NCBI RefSeq assembly: GCF_031729055.1
Contig: NZ_JAVMIP010000003.1
Location: 124,001 to 188,000 of the forward strand
Direction of reading: 5' to 3'
Length of the DNA: 64,000 nt
Source: Pseudocalidococcus azoricus BACA0444
GTDB taxonomy: Bacteria; Cyanobacteriota; Cyanobacteriia; Thermosynechococcales; Thermosynechococcaceae
In this document: positions 26,211-35,540 of the stretch, piece by piece
How positions within the stretch are numbered: position 1 is the first letter of the stretch
How the letters are laid out: each line of letters begins with the position of its first letter
The notes under the pieces: generated by a model
Databases searched by the model: none
The model's input: the letters and a program-made list of their open reading frames with translations, nothing else
Told to the model about the DNA's origin: nothing
Made by a program: the position numbers and the translations under genes

Positions 26211-27819
26211 TATTCTCAGACTCAGTTGCAGTGGCTCCATTGTCCGGCGGCGGGGCGGGGTAGCGGCCATAGAGTTGGGTCAGGTATTTAAGACGTTGCC
26301 CTAAGCCCCCCTGTAGCTCCTGAAATTCCTCCGGTCTTAACCGCCAAGCCCAATTCCCCTCCGGTTTGCTGGGAAAATTCATCCGGGCAGGTGTCCCTAA
26401 TCCGAGTAAATCTTGGACAGGAATAATCGCTTGATTGGCGACAGAGCTAAAGGCTAACCGAATTAAATCCCAGTGGATTCCCTCATGGGTCATGGCCCCC
26501 AAATAGTCCCGAATCCGATTTCGCTCCCATTCACTCAATTCCGCAAACCAGCCCACAGTCGTGTTGTTGTCGTGTGTACCGGTATAGACTAAGAAATTAC
26601 GTTCATAGTTAAACGGCAAAAAAGGGTTGTCAGCACCGCCGCCAAAGGCAAACTGGAGAATCTTCATCCCCGGAAATGCAAACTGATCCCGCAATTCAAT
26701 CACTTCTGGAGTAATTTCTCCTAAATCCTCCGCCAAAATGGGTAACTCCCCTAACTCGGCCTGGACGACTTCAAACAACTTCGCCCCTGGGCCTTTGACC
26801 CATTCCCCCTGCACCGCTGTTTCTTCACCGCAAGGAACTTGCCAGTAGGCCTCAAATCCGCGGAAATGATCCACCCGAATTAAATCCATGCAGTCAAACA
26901 GCACGCGGAACCGTTCGATCCACCACCGATAGCCCTCTTGCTCCATGGCCTGCCAGTTGTAGATCGGGTTGCCCCAGAGTTGCCCCGTTTCGCTGAAATA
27001 GTCCGGGGGTACACCAGCCATCTGAGCGACGAGTCCAGGTTTTTTTGTTGGGGGGGGTGCTGGGGCTGGAGCCTGGGTTAGTCCTGGTTGAGGGGATTGG
27101 GGCACTAACTCAAACAAATGGGGAAAGGCCCAGACATCGGCACTATCATGGGCAACATAAATGGGAATATCGCCAATAATCTTGATCCCGTTTTGGTTAG
27201 CATAGGCCCGCAACCTTGACCACTGCTGAAAGAAGATAAACTGCTGAAATTTATAGCTAAACACCTGTGGGGCAAGGCGGGCTTCAGCGGCAGTAATGGC
27301 TTCTGGATCTCGCCAGGCCAGGCCAGGTTCCCATTCATACCAAGGCTGGTTGTCTTGCTCATCTTTGAGAGCCATATAGAGGGCATAGGTCGGCAACCAA
27401 AACTCCATGGCCTGGCAAAATTGCCCAAACTTAGCCTGATCCTCAGGGGTAGCTGTTGCTTTGAATACCTGGGCCGCTGTTTGCAATAAGGCGAGTTTGG
27501 CCGGAATCACCGCATCATAGTCCATCCAATCATGGGCCGGAAACTCTACAGCAGCCAGCGCCACCGCCTCTAACCATCCCTCTTGAACGAGTTGATCTAG
27601 GCTAATCAAGACCGGATTTCCCGCCATCGCCGAATAACACATATAGGGAGAGTTGCCGTAGCCGGTGGGGCCAAGGGGAAGCATTTGCCAGAGTTGTTGT
27701 CCAGTATCGGCCATGAAATCAACAAAATCTAAAGCTGCTTGCCCTAAGTCGCCAATGCCCTGACCACCGGGTAAGGATGTGGGATGAAGGAGTAAACCAG
27801 CCGCACGGGGAAAAGGCAT
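26200..27819 (-). CDS. malQ: 4-alpha-glucanotransferase (amylomaltase)
   Basis: Cytosolic disproportionating enzyme of glycogen metabolism (GH77), about 539 aa from MPFPRAAGLLLHPTSLPG at 27819. I prefer this start, preceded by GAGAGA, over the upstream one at 27876, which adds 19 unlike residues. Family motifs are GIGDLGQAALDFVDFM, GDIPIYVAHDSADVWA, the nucleophile region RVDHFRGFEAYW, LAEDLGEITPEV and YTGTHDNNTTVGWF. A proline- and alanine-rich insertion (around APAPAPPPTKKPG) interrupts the middle, just before the conserved AGVPPDYFSETGQLWGNPIY. A disrupted small frame lies upstream on the same strand. Confidence 0.95.
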   Translation of the reverse strand: MPFPRAAGLLLHPTSLPGGQGIGDLGQAALDFVDFMADTGQQLWQMLPLGPTGYGNSPYMCYSAMAGNPVLISLDQLVQEGWLEAVALAAVEFPAHDWMDYDAVIPAKLALLQTAAQVFKATATPEDQAKFGQFCQAMEFWLPTYALYMALKDEQDNQPWYEWEPGLAWRDPEAITAAEARLAPQVFSYKFQQFIFFQQWSRLRAYANQNGIKIIGDIPIYVAHDSADVWAFPHLFELVPQSPQPGLTQAPAPAPPPTKKPGLVAQMAGVPPDYFSETGQLWGNPIYNWQAMEQEGYRWWIERFRVLFDCMDLIRVDHFRGFEAYWQVPCGEETAVQGEWVKGPGAKLFEVVQAELGELPILAEDLGEITPEVIELRDQFAFPGMKILQFAFGGGADNPFLPFNYERNFLVYTGTHDNNTTVGWFAELSEWERNRIRDYLGAMTHEGIHWDLIRLAFSSVANQAIIPVQDLLGLGTPARMNFPSKPEGNWAWRLRPEEFQELQGGLGQRLKYLTQLYGRYPAPPPDNGATATESENNGI

Positions 27820-27883
27820 TTTCAGTCTCTCTAGAAAATAGGTGCAGTTAAGCAGTAGCAGGGGAACCTCCCCCAAGGGTAAT

Positions 27884-28205
27884 CTAGTTTTGCCCCCGGC
27901 CTGGAATGATTTGGGAAAATTTTAAGGTTGTTGATAGGGCATCCTTTGGCACATTAATCAACTCAATAATCAATTCCCGACCCTCAATCCAGTTCACGTT
28001 TATCTCAAAATTAATGATAGTCTCCAAGATAGCTTTAGTTTCAAAAACTCTCTCAACAGAAACGCACGCGCTCTGTACAGAACGGGCCTTTATCTCCCTT
28101 CAGATGAGAGCCACTTATCCAGGCAGTCAATTCCCGGTGACGCTCCATTTGACCCTGAACGATAAAATACTCTTGCTCACAATTGACTTCCTTAAGTAAC
28201 CACAC
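27884..28205 (-). pseudogene. Possible frame-disrupted small gene upstream of malQ
   Basis: The gap from malQ to the cupin gene is about 435 bp. On the minus strand a frame from a GTG at 28205 gives NCEQEYFIVQGQMERHRELT and continues to a TGA. A second frame, open from about 28095 to a TAG at 27884, gives VFETKAILETIINFEIN and ELIINELINV-like hydrophobic residues (WIEGRELIIELINV). Both pieces look protein-like and would join by one frame change near 28060-28100. No family is recognised, so this may be a degenerate small cyanobacterial gene or chance. Confidence 0.3.
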
Positions 28206-28254
28206 TCATCCCTGGGGCGCAAACAGTAACAGGAAATTACCCCCCCATTAGACC

Positions 28255-28569
28255 ATGCCTAATCTTTATCAATCCCAAAACCCATCCAATCAGGAAGAGT
28301 TTGTCACCTTACTCCATTCCCAGGCCTGGCGGTTAGAGCAGATTATCTCCCACGGTCAAGCTAGCCCCCCAGATTTTTGGTATGACCAGGCCGAGGATGA
28401 ATGGGTCGCGCTTCTGAAAGGGACGGCAATACTGGAAATTGCAAACCAGGACTCACGCCATCTTGTTGCGGGTGATTATCTTTTCATTCCGGCCCATTGT
28501 CGCCATCGCGTTGCCAAGACATCAGAAGATGCGATTTGGTTGGCCCTCCACTTTGGCCCCTCAAGCTAG
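28255..28569 (+). CDS. Small cupin-domain protein
   Basis: A 104-aa single-cupin protein. EDEWVALLKGTAILEI and GDYLFIPAHCRHRVAKTS are the two cupin motifs, with candidate metal ligands including E60 and the histidines of AHCRHRV. These small cytosolic cupins are usually of unknown function and may bind a metal or small ligand. It stands alone, convergent with the membrane-protein gene behind ctaE (17 bp between ends). Confidence 0.85.
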   Translation: MPNLYQSQNPSNQEEFVTLLHSQAWRLEQIISHGQASPPDFWYDQAEDEWVALLKGTAILEIANQDSRHLVAGDYLFIPAHCRHRVAKTSEDAIWLALHFGPSS

Positions 28570-28586
28570 GATTTTCCCCATGAATT

Positions 28587-28952
28587 CTATCGCGCCCCCC
28601 GATCTCGCTCTAGGTCATATTTAACTTTTTCCAAATGCCACTCGATTGATTTATCCCGATTATGTTCTTGTGAATAGCTTAAAAGCCGTTGCAATGTGTT
28701 CTGATCACCCCCTAATAACGATAGGAGTTCCCGTTCCAAATGTTTTGCTTTGGATGACCTAAACCAGTTTGGCGACTGCTGCTGAGGTTGATTCTTTTGA
28801 AACCTTGACCGTTGCTGAAACTGTTTGCTTGACCTTCTGGGTTGTTTTTTGACGATGCGATAAAAGTAGATACCAACCAAAATACAGACAACCAAGCCAA
28901 TGGCCAACAATCCCAAGAGAAACGTTAGGACGTGAGTTGCCGAAACGAGCAT
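28587..28952 (-). CDS. Hypothetical membrane protein downstream of ctaE
   Basis: About 121 aa from the ATG at 28952 (the longer frame starts with TTG at 28976). One N-terminal transmembrane helix (TFLLGLLAIGLVVCILVGIY) is followed by a basic, glutamine-rich cytosolic stretch and a C-terminal charged region (HLERELLSLLGGDQNTLQRL) that looks helical. It follows ctaE by about 60 bp on the same strand and could be co-transcribed with the oxidase, but no assembly factor family is recognised. Confidence 0.65.
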   Translation of the reverse strand: MLVSATHVLTFLLGLLAIGLVVCILVGIYFYRIVKKQPRRSSKQFQQRSRFQKNQPQQQSPNWFRSSKAKHLERELLSLLGGDQNTLQRLLSYSQEHNRDKSIEWHLEKVKYDLERDRGAR

Positions 28953-29015
28953 TAATACGGTTGGAGGTGGGAGCAAATGGAAATAAAAGCAGGCCAGAAT
29001 TGACCCTTATGGAAA

Positions 29016-29630
29016 CTAAAACTGGGTCAGGATGTACAGTAAGGCAAATAAAACAATCCAAATAATATCGACAAAGTGCCAATAAATTTCCGCCATTTCA
29101 ATGCCAGTATGCTTAGTGGCAGAATAATGGCCAGGTCGGCGAGAGCGCCACAATACCCCTAAAATCAACAGCAAGCCAACAAACACATGGAGGCCGTGAA
29201 ACCCTGTCATCACATAAAAGCAATTGGCAAAAATATTCGAGCTTAAACCATAGCCGAGGGTCATATATTCATAGACTTGTCCGCCCAAGAAAATAGCTCC
29301 CATAGCTGCTGTGAGCCAATACCAAAGCCGCATCCCTTGGAGATTACCCTTCTTGATTTCCACATCGCCCTTATGGATGACAAAGCTACTGGAAACTAGA
29401 ATAATTGTGTTGATTGTCGGCAAGAGTAGCTCAACTTCTGTCCCTTCTGGCGGCCAGGTTTCTGTGAGTCCCCGCAAAATTAAATAAGTCGCAAAAATTC
29501 CGCCAAACATCAAGGACTCAGAAATGAGGAAGACAACCAGGCCAAAAACCCGATAATCTTCATGTTCGTGATGCTGGGCAACTTCAATTTCGGTGGTGAC
29601 TGTGGCTGAATCTAAGGTTGAACCGGTCAT
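29016..29630 (-). CDS. ctaE: Cytochrome c oxidase subunit III
   Basis: Membrane subunit III of the aa3-type terminal oxidase, 204 aa with about five helices, typical of the short bacterial form. Hallmarks are GLVVFLISESLMFGGIFATY (with the conserved glutamate), WPPEGTEVELLLPTINTIIL, MTGFHGLHVFVGLLLILG and EIYWHFVDIIWIVLF. The gene is last of ctaC-ctaD-ctaE, 12 bp behind ctaD, and is co-transcribed. Confidence 0.95.
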   Translation of the reverse strand: MTGSTLDSATVTTEIEVAQHHEHEDYRVFGLVVFLISESLMFGGIFATYLILRGLTETWPPEGTEVELLLPTINTIILVSSSFVIHKGDVEIKKGNLQGMRLWYWLTAAMGAIFLGGQVYEYMTLGYGLSSNIFANCFYVMTGFHGLHVFVGLLLILGVLWRSRRPGHYSATKHTGIEMAEIYWHFVDIIWIVLFALLYILTQF

Positions 29631-29642
29631 TCTGATTACTCC

Positions 29643-31304
29643 CTATTCATCATCGAAGTCTGAATCATCATCATCATCTTCCGGTGGGCCGCCGAAGTCA
29701 TAGGGGCCAGTGGTGAGGACAGGCAAAACAGGCCAGTTTTCAATCATCGGCGGTGAGGCCGTAGTCCATTCCAAACTTAAGCCACCCCAGGGGTTATCCC
29801 CCGCTTTCGGCCCTTTGCTCCAACTCCAGATGATGTTAATTAAAAACGGAACCACAGAAAACGCTAAGACAAAGGCCCCAATCGTACAGAGTTTATTAAT
29901 GGATTCAAACTGGGGGTCGTACATGGCCACCCGGCGCGGCATTCCCTGCAAACCCAATTGATGCATTGGTAAAAAGGTGAGGTTGGTGCCAATAAAGGTC
30001 AAGACAAAATGGACTTTGCCCCAAAACTCATTCAACATCCGCCCGGTCATTTTTGGAAACCAGTGATAAATTCCGGCATATAAGCCAAACACTGAGCCGC
30101 CAAACAAGACGTAGTGGAAGTGGGCAACCACATAGTAGGTGTCATGAACATGGATGTCCACCGGAGCCGTCCCCAAGGTGACACCGCTTAAGCCGCCCAA
30201 GAAGAACATTGAGAGCAGTCCCACAGCAAAGAGCATCGCACTGGTGTAACGAATTTTGCCGCCCCAGAGTGTTGCTACCCAGCTAAAGATTTTCACCCCA
30301 GTCGGTACCGCTACAATCAAGGTCGAGATGGTAAAAAACATCCGCATCCAAGGCGGTGTGCCACTGGTAAACATATGATGCACCCAGACAAACAGGCCAA
30401 CAGCACAGATGGCCATACTGGAGTAGGCAATGGCTTTGTAACCAAAAATTGGCTTACGGGCATGGATGGGAATGATCTCCGACATCACCCCAAAAATCGG
30501 CAAGATCATCAGATAGACAGCCGGATGAGAATAGAACCAGAATAAATGCTGGTAAATGACAACGTTGCCACCCGCATCCGGCTTGAAGAAGGAGGTGCCA
30601 AAGTTAATGTCAAACAGCAACAGAATCAGTCCCGCCGCCAAAACTGGGGTAGAAACGAGAGCCAACAAAGATGTGGCCATAATCGCCCAGCAAAACAAGG
30701 GCAGTTGATCCCACCGCATGCTGGGGATTTTCATCTTCAGGATCGTCACCACAAAGTTGAGGGCCCCCATAATCGACGAGGTTCCTACCAAGACAATGCT
30801 GAGGATCCACATACTCTGGGCCGTGTTGGCGGTGATCAAACTCAAGGGCGGATAGGATGTCCAACCCGATTGCGCCCCCCCAAAAAAGAAACTACCAATC
30901 AATAAGGCCCCAGCGGGGGGATTTAACCAAAAGGCTAAGGCATTGAGTTTGGGGAAGGCCATATCGCGGGCCCCGACCATCAACGGGACTAGATAATTGC
31001 CAAAGCCACCAATGGCGGCCGGGACAATCCACAGGAAAATCATGATCGTCCCGTGGTTGGTCAAAAAGGCGTTGTAAAGGTTGGGGTTGAGTACATCGGA
31101 GTCGGCAGTTGCCAGTTCGGCCCGCATGGCCACAGCCATTAAGCCACCCACCAAGTAAAAGAAAAAGGCGGTGACGAGGTATTGAATCCCAATCACTTTG
31201 TGGTCAACATTGAAGGTGAAATAGTCATACCATTTCCAGGCCTGGGGATGTTCTGGCTCAGGAGTGGTTAAGGGAGTACCGACAGGAAGTTGTGCTTGGG
31301 CCAT
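29643..31304 (-). CDS. ctaD: Cytochrome c oxidase subunit I
   Basis: Catalytic heme-copper subunit of the respiratory aa3-type oxidase, 553 aa, with twelve expected helices. The binuclear-centre and proton-channel motifs are present: FLTNHGTIMIFLWIVPA, WFYSHPAVYLMILPIFGVMS (the CuB histidine and the crosslinked tyrosine region), HHMFTSG and HDTYYVVAHFHYVL (CuB and heme ligands). The C-terminus ends in an unusual acidic run (PPEDDDDDSDFDDE). Its ctaC neighbour lies 52 bp upstream. Confidence 0.97.
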   Translation of the reverse strand: MAQAQLPVGTPLTTPEPEHPQAWKWYDYFTFNVDHKVIGIQYLVTAFFFYLVGGLMAVAMRAELATADSDVLNPNLYNAFLTNHGTIMIFLWIVPAAIGGFGNYLVPLMVGARDMAFPKLNALAFWLNPPAGALLIGSFFFGGAQSGWTSYPPLSLITANTAQSMWILSIVLVGTSSIMGALNFVVTILKMKIPSMRWDQLPLFCWAIMATSLLALVSTPVLAAGLILLLFDINFGTSFFKPDAGGNVVIYQHLFWFYSHPAVYLMILPIFGVMSEIIPIHARKPIFGYKAIAYSSMAICAVGLFVWVHHMFTSGTPPWMRMFFTISTLIVAVPTGVKIFSWVATLWGGKIRYTSAMLFAVGLLSMFFLGGLSGVTLGTAPVDIHVHDTYYVVAHFHYVLFGGSVFGLYAGIYHWFPKMTGRMLNEFWGKVHFVLTFIGTNLTFLPMHQLGLQGMPRRVAMYDPQFESINKLCTIGAFVLAFSVVPFLINIIWSWSKGPKAGDNPWGGLSLEWTTASPPMIENWPVLPVLTTGPYDFGGPPEDDDDDSDFDDE

Positions 31305-31356
31305 GATGGGTTCAGTTAGGAATCAGGTCAGTTGAGAGAAAACCAGGACAGTCGGC

Positions 31357-32361
31357 CTAGGGATGAAGTTGGGCCAGGGTTTCGGGCGTAATGCCCATCT
31401 GGTGAATGTGACCGGCCACCATCCGATTCTCAGGAGTCATAGAAGCGGCTTGGGCGAGTAACACCGGAGACTCTTGCGGGGCATTGGCCACCGTATTTTG
31501 TTGAACCCAGGCCTGGTAGTCTTCCGGGGTATGGGCAATCACCCTTGTCCGCATGGAACCGTGATAGCCGCCACAGAGTTCTGCACAAACGACTGGATAT
31601 GCGCCCGGTTTGGTGGCCTTAAAGCGCAGTTCGGTTGGGATTCCCGGAATTGCATCCTGTTTGAGGCGAAATTGGGGCACCCAGAAGGAATGGATCACAT
31701 CTTTAGCCGAAATATTCAGTTGGACATCTTGGCCCACCGGAATATGGAGTTCACCGGAGATAATACCGCTATCGGGATAGGTAAAAATCCAGGCATATTG
31801 CATCCCCGCTACATCCACCATCACATCAGGGGGCTTGCCCACATTCTCGGGACTGGCCCCAAAGCCAACTTCAGCAGAGGTATCGGCCTGGGCCAGCAGC
31901 ATCGGGACATCAGATGTCATATTCATGTCTGGGGCCTGGGCCACGACTGCGGCCGAGTGTTTATGTCCAACCATGGCATGACCCGCATGATCACCGGGAT
32001 TAAAGCCCCCCATCTGCTGGAAAATGTCCACGCTATAGATGCCCAAGAAAATCACGATAATGGCTGGGATTGCCGTCCAGAAGGCTTCAAGGGGTAAGTT
32101 TTCCCGGATCGGTGATCCATCCTCCTCATCCCCCGGCCGTTGTCGGTAGCGAATCATGAAATAGACAATCGCCCCTTGTACGACAAAGAAAAAGGCGACG
32201 GCAATCCCAACCATGATCCCAAACAGGTTATCCACCAAGGGGGCGATTTCAGACGCTTGCTCGGGGAAGAAGAGGTGAGATTGTTGGCTGGCCCAAAGAC
32301 TAAGGAGCGTGATGACGACTCCGGCGGCAAGGGTGAGGATTGATCCAGGAATCTGTTCCAT
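31357..32361 (-). CDS. ctaC: Cytochrome c oxidase subunit II
   Basis: Subunit II, which accepts electrons from cytochrome c6 or plastocyanin through its CuA centre. It is 334 aa. Two N-terminal helices anchor a periplasmic cupredoxin domain. CuA ligands are visible: the histidine in DVIHSFWVPQF and C259, E261, C263, H267 and M270 in CAELCGGYHGSM. Between helix 2 and the cupredoxin domain lies a His- and Met-rich stretch (HAGHAMVGHKHS to MNMTSDVPM) of about 60 residues. A C-terminal tail of about 50 residues with a second VLLAQA motif follows the CuA domain. It is the first gene of ctaCDE. Confidence 0.95.
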   Translation of the reverse strand: MEQIPGSILTLAAGVVITLLSLWASQQSHLFFPEQASEIAPLVDNLFGIMVGIAVAFFFVVQGAIVYFMIRYRQRPGDEEDGSPIRENLPLEAFWTAIPAIIVIFLGIYSVDIFQQMGGFNPGDHAGHAMVGHKHSAAVVAQAPDMNMTSDVPMLLAQADTSAEVGFGASPENVGKPPDVMVDVAGMQYAWIFTYPDSGIISGELHIPVGQDVQLNISAKDVIHSFWVPQFRLKQDAIPGIPTELRFKATKPGAYPVVCAELCGGYHGSMRTRVIAHTPEDYQAWVQQNTVANAPQESPVLLAQAASMTPENRMVAGHIHQMGITPETLAQLHP

Positions 32362-32460
32362 AAAGCTCTTATTTGAACTGGATTTTGAGGAATATTGGCA
32401 ACTTTCCCCCCTGATCCTAGGCAGGTTCTTCCGAAAAGAGGGTTAAAAAAACCTAAAGAT

Positions 32461-33126
32461 TTATAACAAACGCACGGCTCGAGCCACAGTCCAATGGCGA
32501 TTTGAAGACTGATAAATCTCCACATTCTTGATCCCGGCCTGGTGGATCATGGTTTTAATTTCACTCAGGGTAAAGCTGGCTCGGAGGGAGTCTTGAAAGA
32601 GTTTGAGTTGGTTCGGGCTAGAGTTGCCGCCGTGGTTCATCAGAATATTTTGCAGGCCTGCCTCGGTCTGTGGGCGAATTAAGTCTCGAATCAGCAAGGC
32701 TCCTTGGAAATGTAAAAGTCGTTGAATTTCAGCGAAAAAGGGTAAGGGATCAGGTAGATGATGCACCAAGCTATTAGAAATAATCAGGTCAAAGGATTGA
32801 TCCCCAAGGGGGAGGGATTTGGCATCGGCCGGGAGTAAGGTAATTTGATCGTGAAGCTGGGCCTGGTCAATATGCTGCTGCCCGATGGTTAACATGGACG
32901 CGGCTAAATCCACGGCAGTAATTTGCCAGTGGGGCCGGGCCTGGGCTAAGAGGAGCGGAATCCGGGCTGTGCCTGTACCTAAGTCTAAAATTCTTCCTGA
33001 TTCAGGCCCCAATTCCAACGCTAACTGGGCAAAGTCGTTGTTAACTTCTGTAAAGTCCATTGCGTCATAATCTGCGGCCGCCTGGGCTGTGTCCATTACT
33101 TCTGGTTCCAGAATCCGGGGGATGGC
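32461..33126 (-). CDS. Class I SAM-dependent methyltransferase
   Basis: A cytosolic methyltransferase of about 221 aa from the ATG at 33126, with GGAG upstream (an in-frame start at 33159 adds 11 residues). SAM-binding motifs are ILDLGTGTARIPLLLAQ, ITAVDLAASML and LPADAKSLPLGDQSFDLIIS. The C-terminal part (LKLFQDSLRASFTLSEIKTM) resembles UbiE/Met11-like folds. The substrate is unknown. It is not obviously linked to ctaCDE, which starts about 100 bp downstream on the same strand. Confidence 0.88.
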   Translation of the reverse strand, partial: AIPRILEPEVMDTAQAAADYDAMDFTEVNNDFAQLALELGPESGRILDLGTGTARIPLLLAQARPHWQITAVDLAASMLTIGQQHIDQAQLHDQITLLPADAKSLPLGDQSFDLIISNSLVHHLPDPLPFFAEIQRLLHFQGALLIRDLIRPQTEAGLQNILMNHGGNSSPNQLKLFQDSLRASFTLSEIKTMIHQAGIKNVEIYQSSNRHWTVARAVRLL

Positions 33127-33192
33127 CATAGGGATCGGGACTCCAATATTAATGATCAACTATTCATCGGCAAGCAGGGGCCAACAGGGGCT

Positions 33193-33525
33193 TTAGGTCT
33201 GGCCACAGCAGGTATCAATCCCCAGGCGTTGCATCAATAAATCACTGACGGCATTGGCAATGGCAAATTCACTATAAAAGCTACGGGAGAAATCAAACAT
33301 CTGCATTTCAGTGACAATGGCAATCACAATTGACCCCAGATCATGCTCCCCCTCAATTCGCTGTCGAAAATAGACTTGGGCGGCCCGGGCAGCGATGGCT
33401 TGGTTGACGAGTTCTGGTAAATATTCCTGATCCAGCCAGACCCCCAGGGCAGTTTGGAGCCAGGTCACTTCTGCTTCTAAGTCGGGAGAGGGGGGTAAGG
33501 TCACAGCTGGGATGGGTTGAGTCAT
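33193..33525 (-). CDS. Conserved hypothetical protein
   Basis: A 110-aa acidic, helical protein without signal or membrane segment. Recognisable features are AVLNQA-like helices (YLPELVNQAIAARAAQVYF), GEHDLGSIVIAIVTEMQMFD and a C-terminal ...DTCCGQT. It looks like a conserved cyanobacterial orphan, but I do not know a function. It lies between the methyltransferase and the ABC-2 permease on the same strand. Confidence 0.7.
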   Translation of the reverse strand: MTQPIPAVTLPPSPDLEAEVTWLQTALGVWLDQEYLPELVNQAIAARAAQVYFRQRIEGEHDLGSIVIAIVTEMQMFDFSRSFYSEFAIANAVSDLLMQRLGIDTCCGQT

Positions 33526-33601
33526 AGCCGAGGCCTGGGTGAACGTCCTGTTGGTTTTATTTTAAGGGCGGATCGGGCCGAGAATACCTGGATCAAGGTG
33601 C

Positions 33602-34414
33602 TTAACTGCGCTGGAAACGAAAGGCATCAATGGATTGGGCGGTGAGGTAAATGCCCAAAAAGATATAAGTCGCGAACAAAACGAGGCTGTTGGTCTTGAT
33701 TACACCTTGGGTGAGAGAGTTGAAATGCTCCACGGGGGAGAGGTAGGTTAAGACGCTGCCCAAATCACCGCCAACACTTTTAGCAATAATGTCAAAAATC
33801 CAGAGGACGAGGATCAGGGCAAAGGTCATGACCGCCGCAATAATCGTGTTGTCTGTCAGGGAAGAGATAAACATCCCCAAGGAGAGGATAACCGCGGCTA
33901 GGAGTACCAGGCCCCCGTGGCCAACCAAAATTAAGGCAATGGACATCGGTGGGTTGGCGGCACTGTAGGCCAAGCTTTGATAGATCAACAAGGGAACAAT
34001 TAAGGTCAAGTAAAAGGTGACAACGGCCAGTAATTTTCCGACAGCTACGGCCCAGTTGGTAATGGGTGAGGTGGCCAAGAGTTCCAAAGTGCCGCGCTTG
34101 CGTTCTTCGGTGTAAAGACTCATGGAGAGCATCGGCAAAATCACTTGGGAAATTGACCCTAAAACCCCTAAGAAGCCTTGGAGAATAATTTGCGGCACAT
34201 CTATAGGCTGGGGTGCCATCCCAAATTGCTGTTGAGCGAGATCGTTTTGAGCTGCCTGCTGGGTCACGGTTTGGACAATAACCACAAAGAAGATGCCTGC
34301 CAAGAGCCAAAAGATGCCTGCAATGACGTAGGCAAAGGGAGAGTAAAAGTAGCTCTGGAGTTCTCGCCGATAGATGGCCAGAATGTTAGCGAAAATTAGC
34401 CGTAATTGCTTCAT
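33602..34414 (-). CDS. ABC-2 type transporter permease (GldF-like)
   Basis: A 270-aa inner-membrane permease with six helices. Conserved points are RRELQSYFYSPFAYVIAGIF at the N-terminus, the segment SMSLYTEERKRGTLELLATS and GHGGLVLLAAVILSLGMFIS. It overlaps the preceding ATPase gene by 4 bp. The pair resembles the GldA-GldF/NosY-type exporters found in cyanobacteria; the auxiliary GldG-like gene that often follows is not in the window. Substrate unknown. Confidence 0.88.
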   Translation of the reverse strand: MKQLRLIFANILAIYRRELQSYFYSPFAYVIAGIFWLLAGIFFVVIVQTVTQQAAQNDLAQQQFGMAPQPIDVPQIILQGFLGVLGSISQVILPMLSMSLYTEERKRGTLELLATSPITNWAVAVGKLLAVVTFYLTLIVPLLIYQSLAYSAANPPMSIALILVGHGGLVLLAAVILSLGMFISSLTDNTIIAAVMTFALILVLWIFDIIAKSVGGDLGSVLTYLSPVEHFNSLTQGVIKTNSLVLFATYIFLGIYLTAQSIDAFRFQRS

Positions 34415-35466
34415 GGGTTGGTGGGGGCTGGGGTATCGGAGTCAGGGGCGGCTGGATCGGGGCTAGGAACTGGGGCCGGTCTAGCTTCTGGGGTAATGTC
34501 TTCTTGGGTGGTCAGCTTGAGAAAAACATCTTCTAAGTTATCCCGATTACGCCGCATTTCGTATAAGTCCAGGCCAGCTTCAATCAATCTCCGGGAAATT
34601 GTCGCTCCTAAGTCTTCGGAGCCGGGCAGGGTCAGGTGGAGACGGTAAAGATTGGTTAAATCCAGATCCTTATTGAGGGGATCCCCCCAGGCCAAGGTGG
34701 TCGCCTCCTGACTGAGAATGGAGCTTAACACGGCTTCAATCTGGGTCTTCTCGCCGCGCACTTCTAGCTCATAGCGATAGCCGCCGGCCAACTGGGTCAT
34801 CAACTCATCCAAGGAACCCGTGGCTACCACATTGCCGCGATTGATAATCACCACCCGATTACAGGTCATGCTGACTTCCGGCAAAATGTGGGTGGACAAA
34901 ATCACCGTCCGCTCGCCGGCTAACTGCTGAATCAGTTTCCGAACTTCAATAATTTGGCGCGGATCCAGGCCAACGGTCGGCTCATCTAAAATAATGGCCG
35001 GGGGATCATGGACAATGGCCTGGGCAATGCCAACCCGTTGCCGATAGCCTTTAGAGAGTTTGCGGATTAAGGTTTTGGCTTTGTCTTCCAGGCCACAACT
35101 CAGGAGGGCTTTTTTGACCTGTTGCGGGCGATCTCCAGCACTGACTCCCTTAATTTCGGCCACAAAGTTAAGGTACTGGGCCACGGACATTTCTGGATAA
35201 AGGGGCGGGGATTCTGGTAGATACCCAATCCGTTGCCGCACTGCCATCGGATCCTGATGAACTTCAAACCCATCAATGGCGGCTGTCCCCCGACTAGCGG
35301 GTAGATACCCGGATAAAATCCGCATCGTGGTGGTTTTCCCCGCTCCATTGGGGCCCAGCAATCCCAGGATTTCCCCAGCTTCAGCCTGAAAACTCACATC
35401 CCCTAGGGCCTGGGTCGAACCATAAACCTTGTTCAAATGGTTAACTTCAATCATTGGGGTGGGCAC
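34411..35466 (-). CDS. ABC transporter ATPase (GldA/CcmA type) with C-terminal extension
   Basis: A 351-aa ATP-binding subunit. Walker A GLLGPNGAGKTTTMRILSGY, the signature LSKGYRQRVGIAQAI and Walker B IILDEPTVGLDP are intact. After about residue 230 comes a DUF4162-like C-terminal domain (GGYRYELEVRGEKTQIEAVL), then an acidic proline-rich tail (PEARPAPVPSPDPAAP). It is the first gene of a two-gene ABC-2 unit, translationally coupled to the permease. Confidence 0.93.
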   Translation of the reverse strand: MPTPMIEVNHLNKVYGSTQALGDVSFQAEAGEILGLLGPNGAGKTTTMRILSGYLPASRGTAAIDGFEVHQDPMAVRQRIGYLPESPPLYPEMSVAQYLNFVAEIKGVSAGDRPQQVKKALLSCGLEDKAKTLIRKLSKGYRQRVGIAQAIVHDPPAIILDEPTVGLDPRQIIEVRKLIQQLAGERTVILSTHILPEVSMTCNRVVIINRGNVVATGSLDELMTQLAGGYRYELEVRGEKTQIEAVLSSILSQEATTLAWGDPLNKDLDLTNLYRLHLTLPGSEDLGATISRRLIEAGLDLYEMRRNRDNLEDVFLKLTTQEDITPEARPAPVPSPDPAAPDSDTPAPTNP

Positions 35467-35540
35467 AGATTACTCCCCGAATATCAGCACTCTAGAATTT
35501 TAAGCTGCTCGGCCCCGTTCTACACAGATCATCCATCCCA

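Noticed and set aside
27906..28199. Plus-strand 97-codon frame before the cupin gene
   Set aside because: The opposite strand holds the more protein-like frames, and this frame has no start context.
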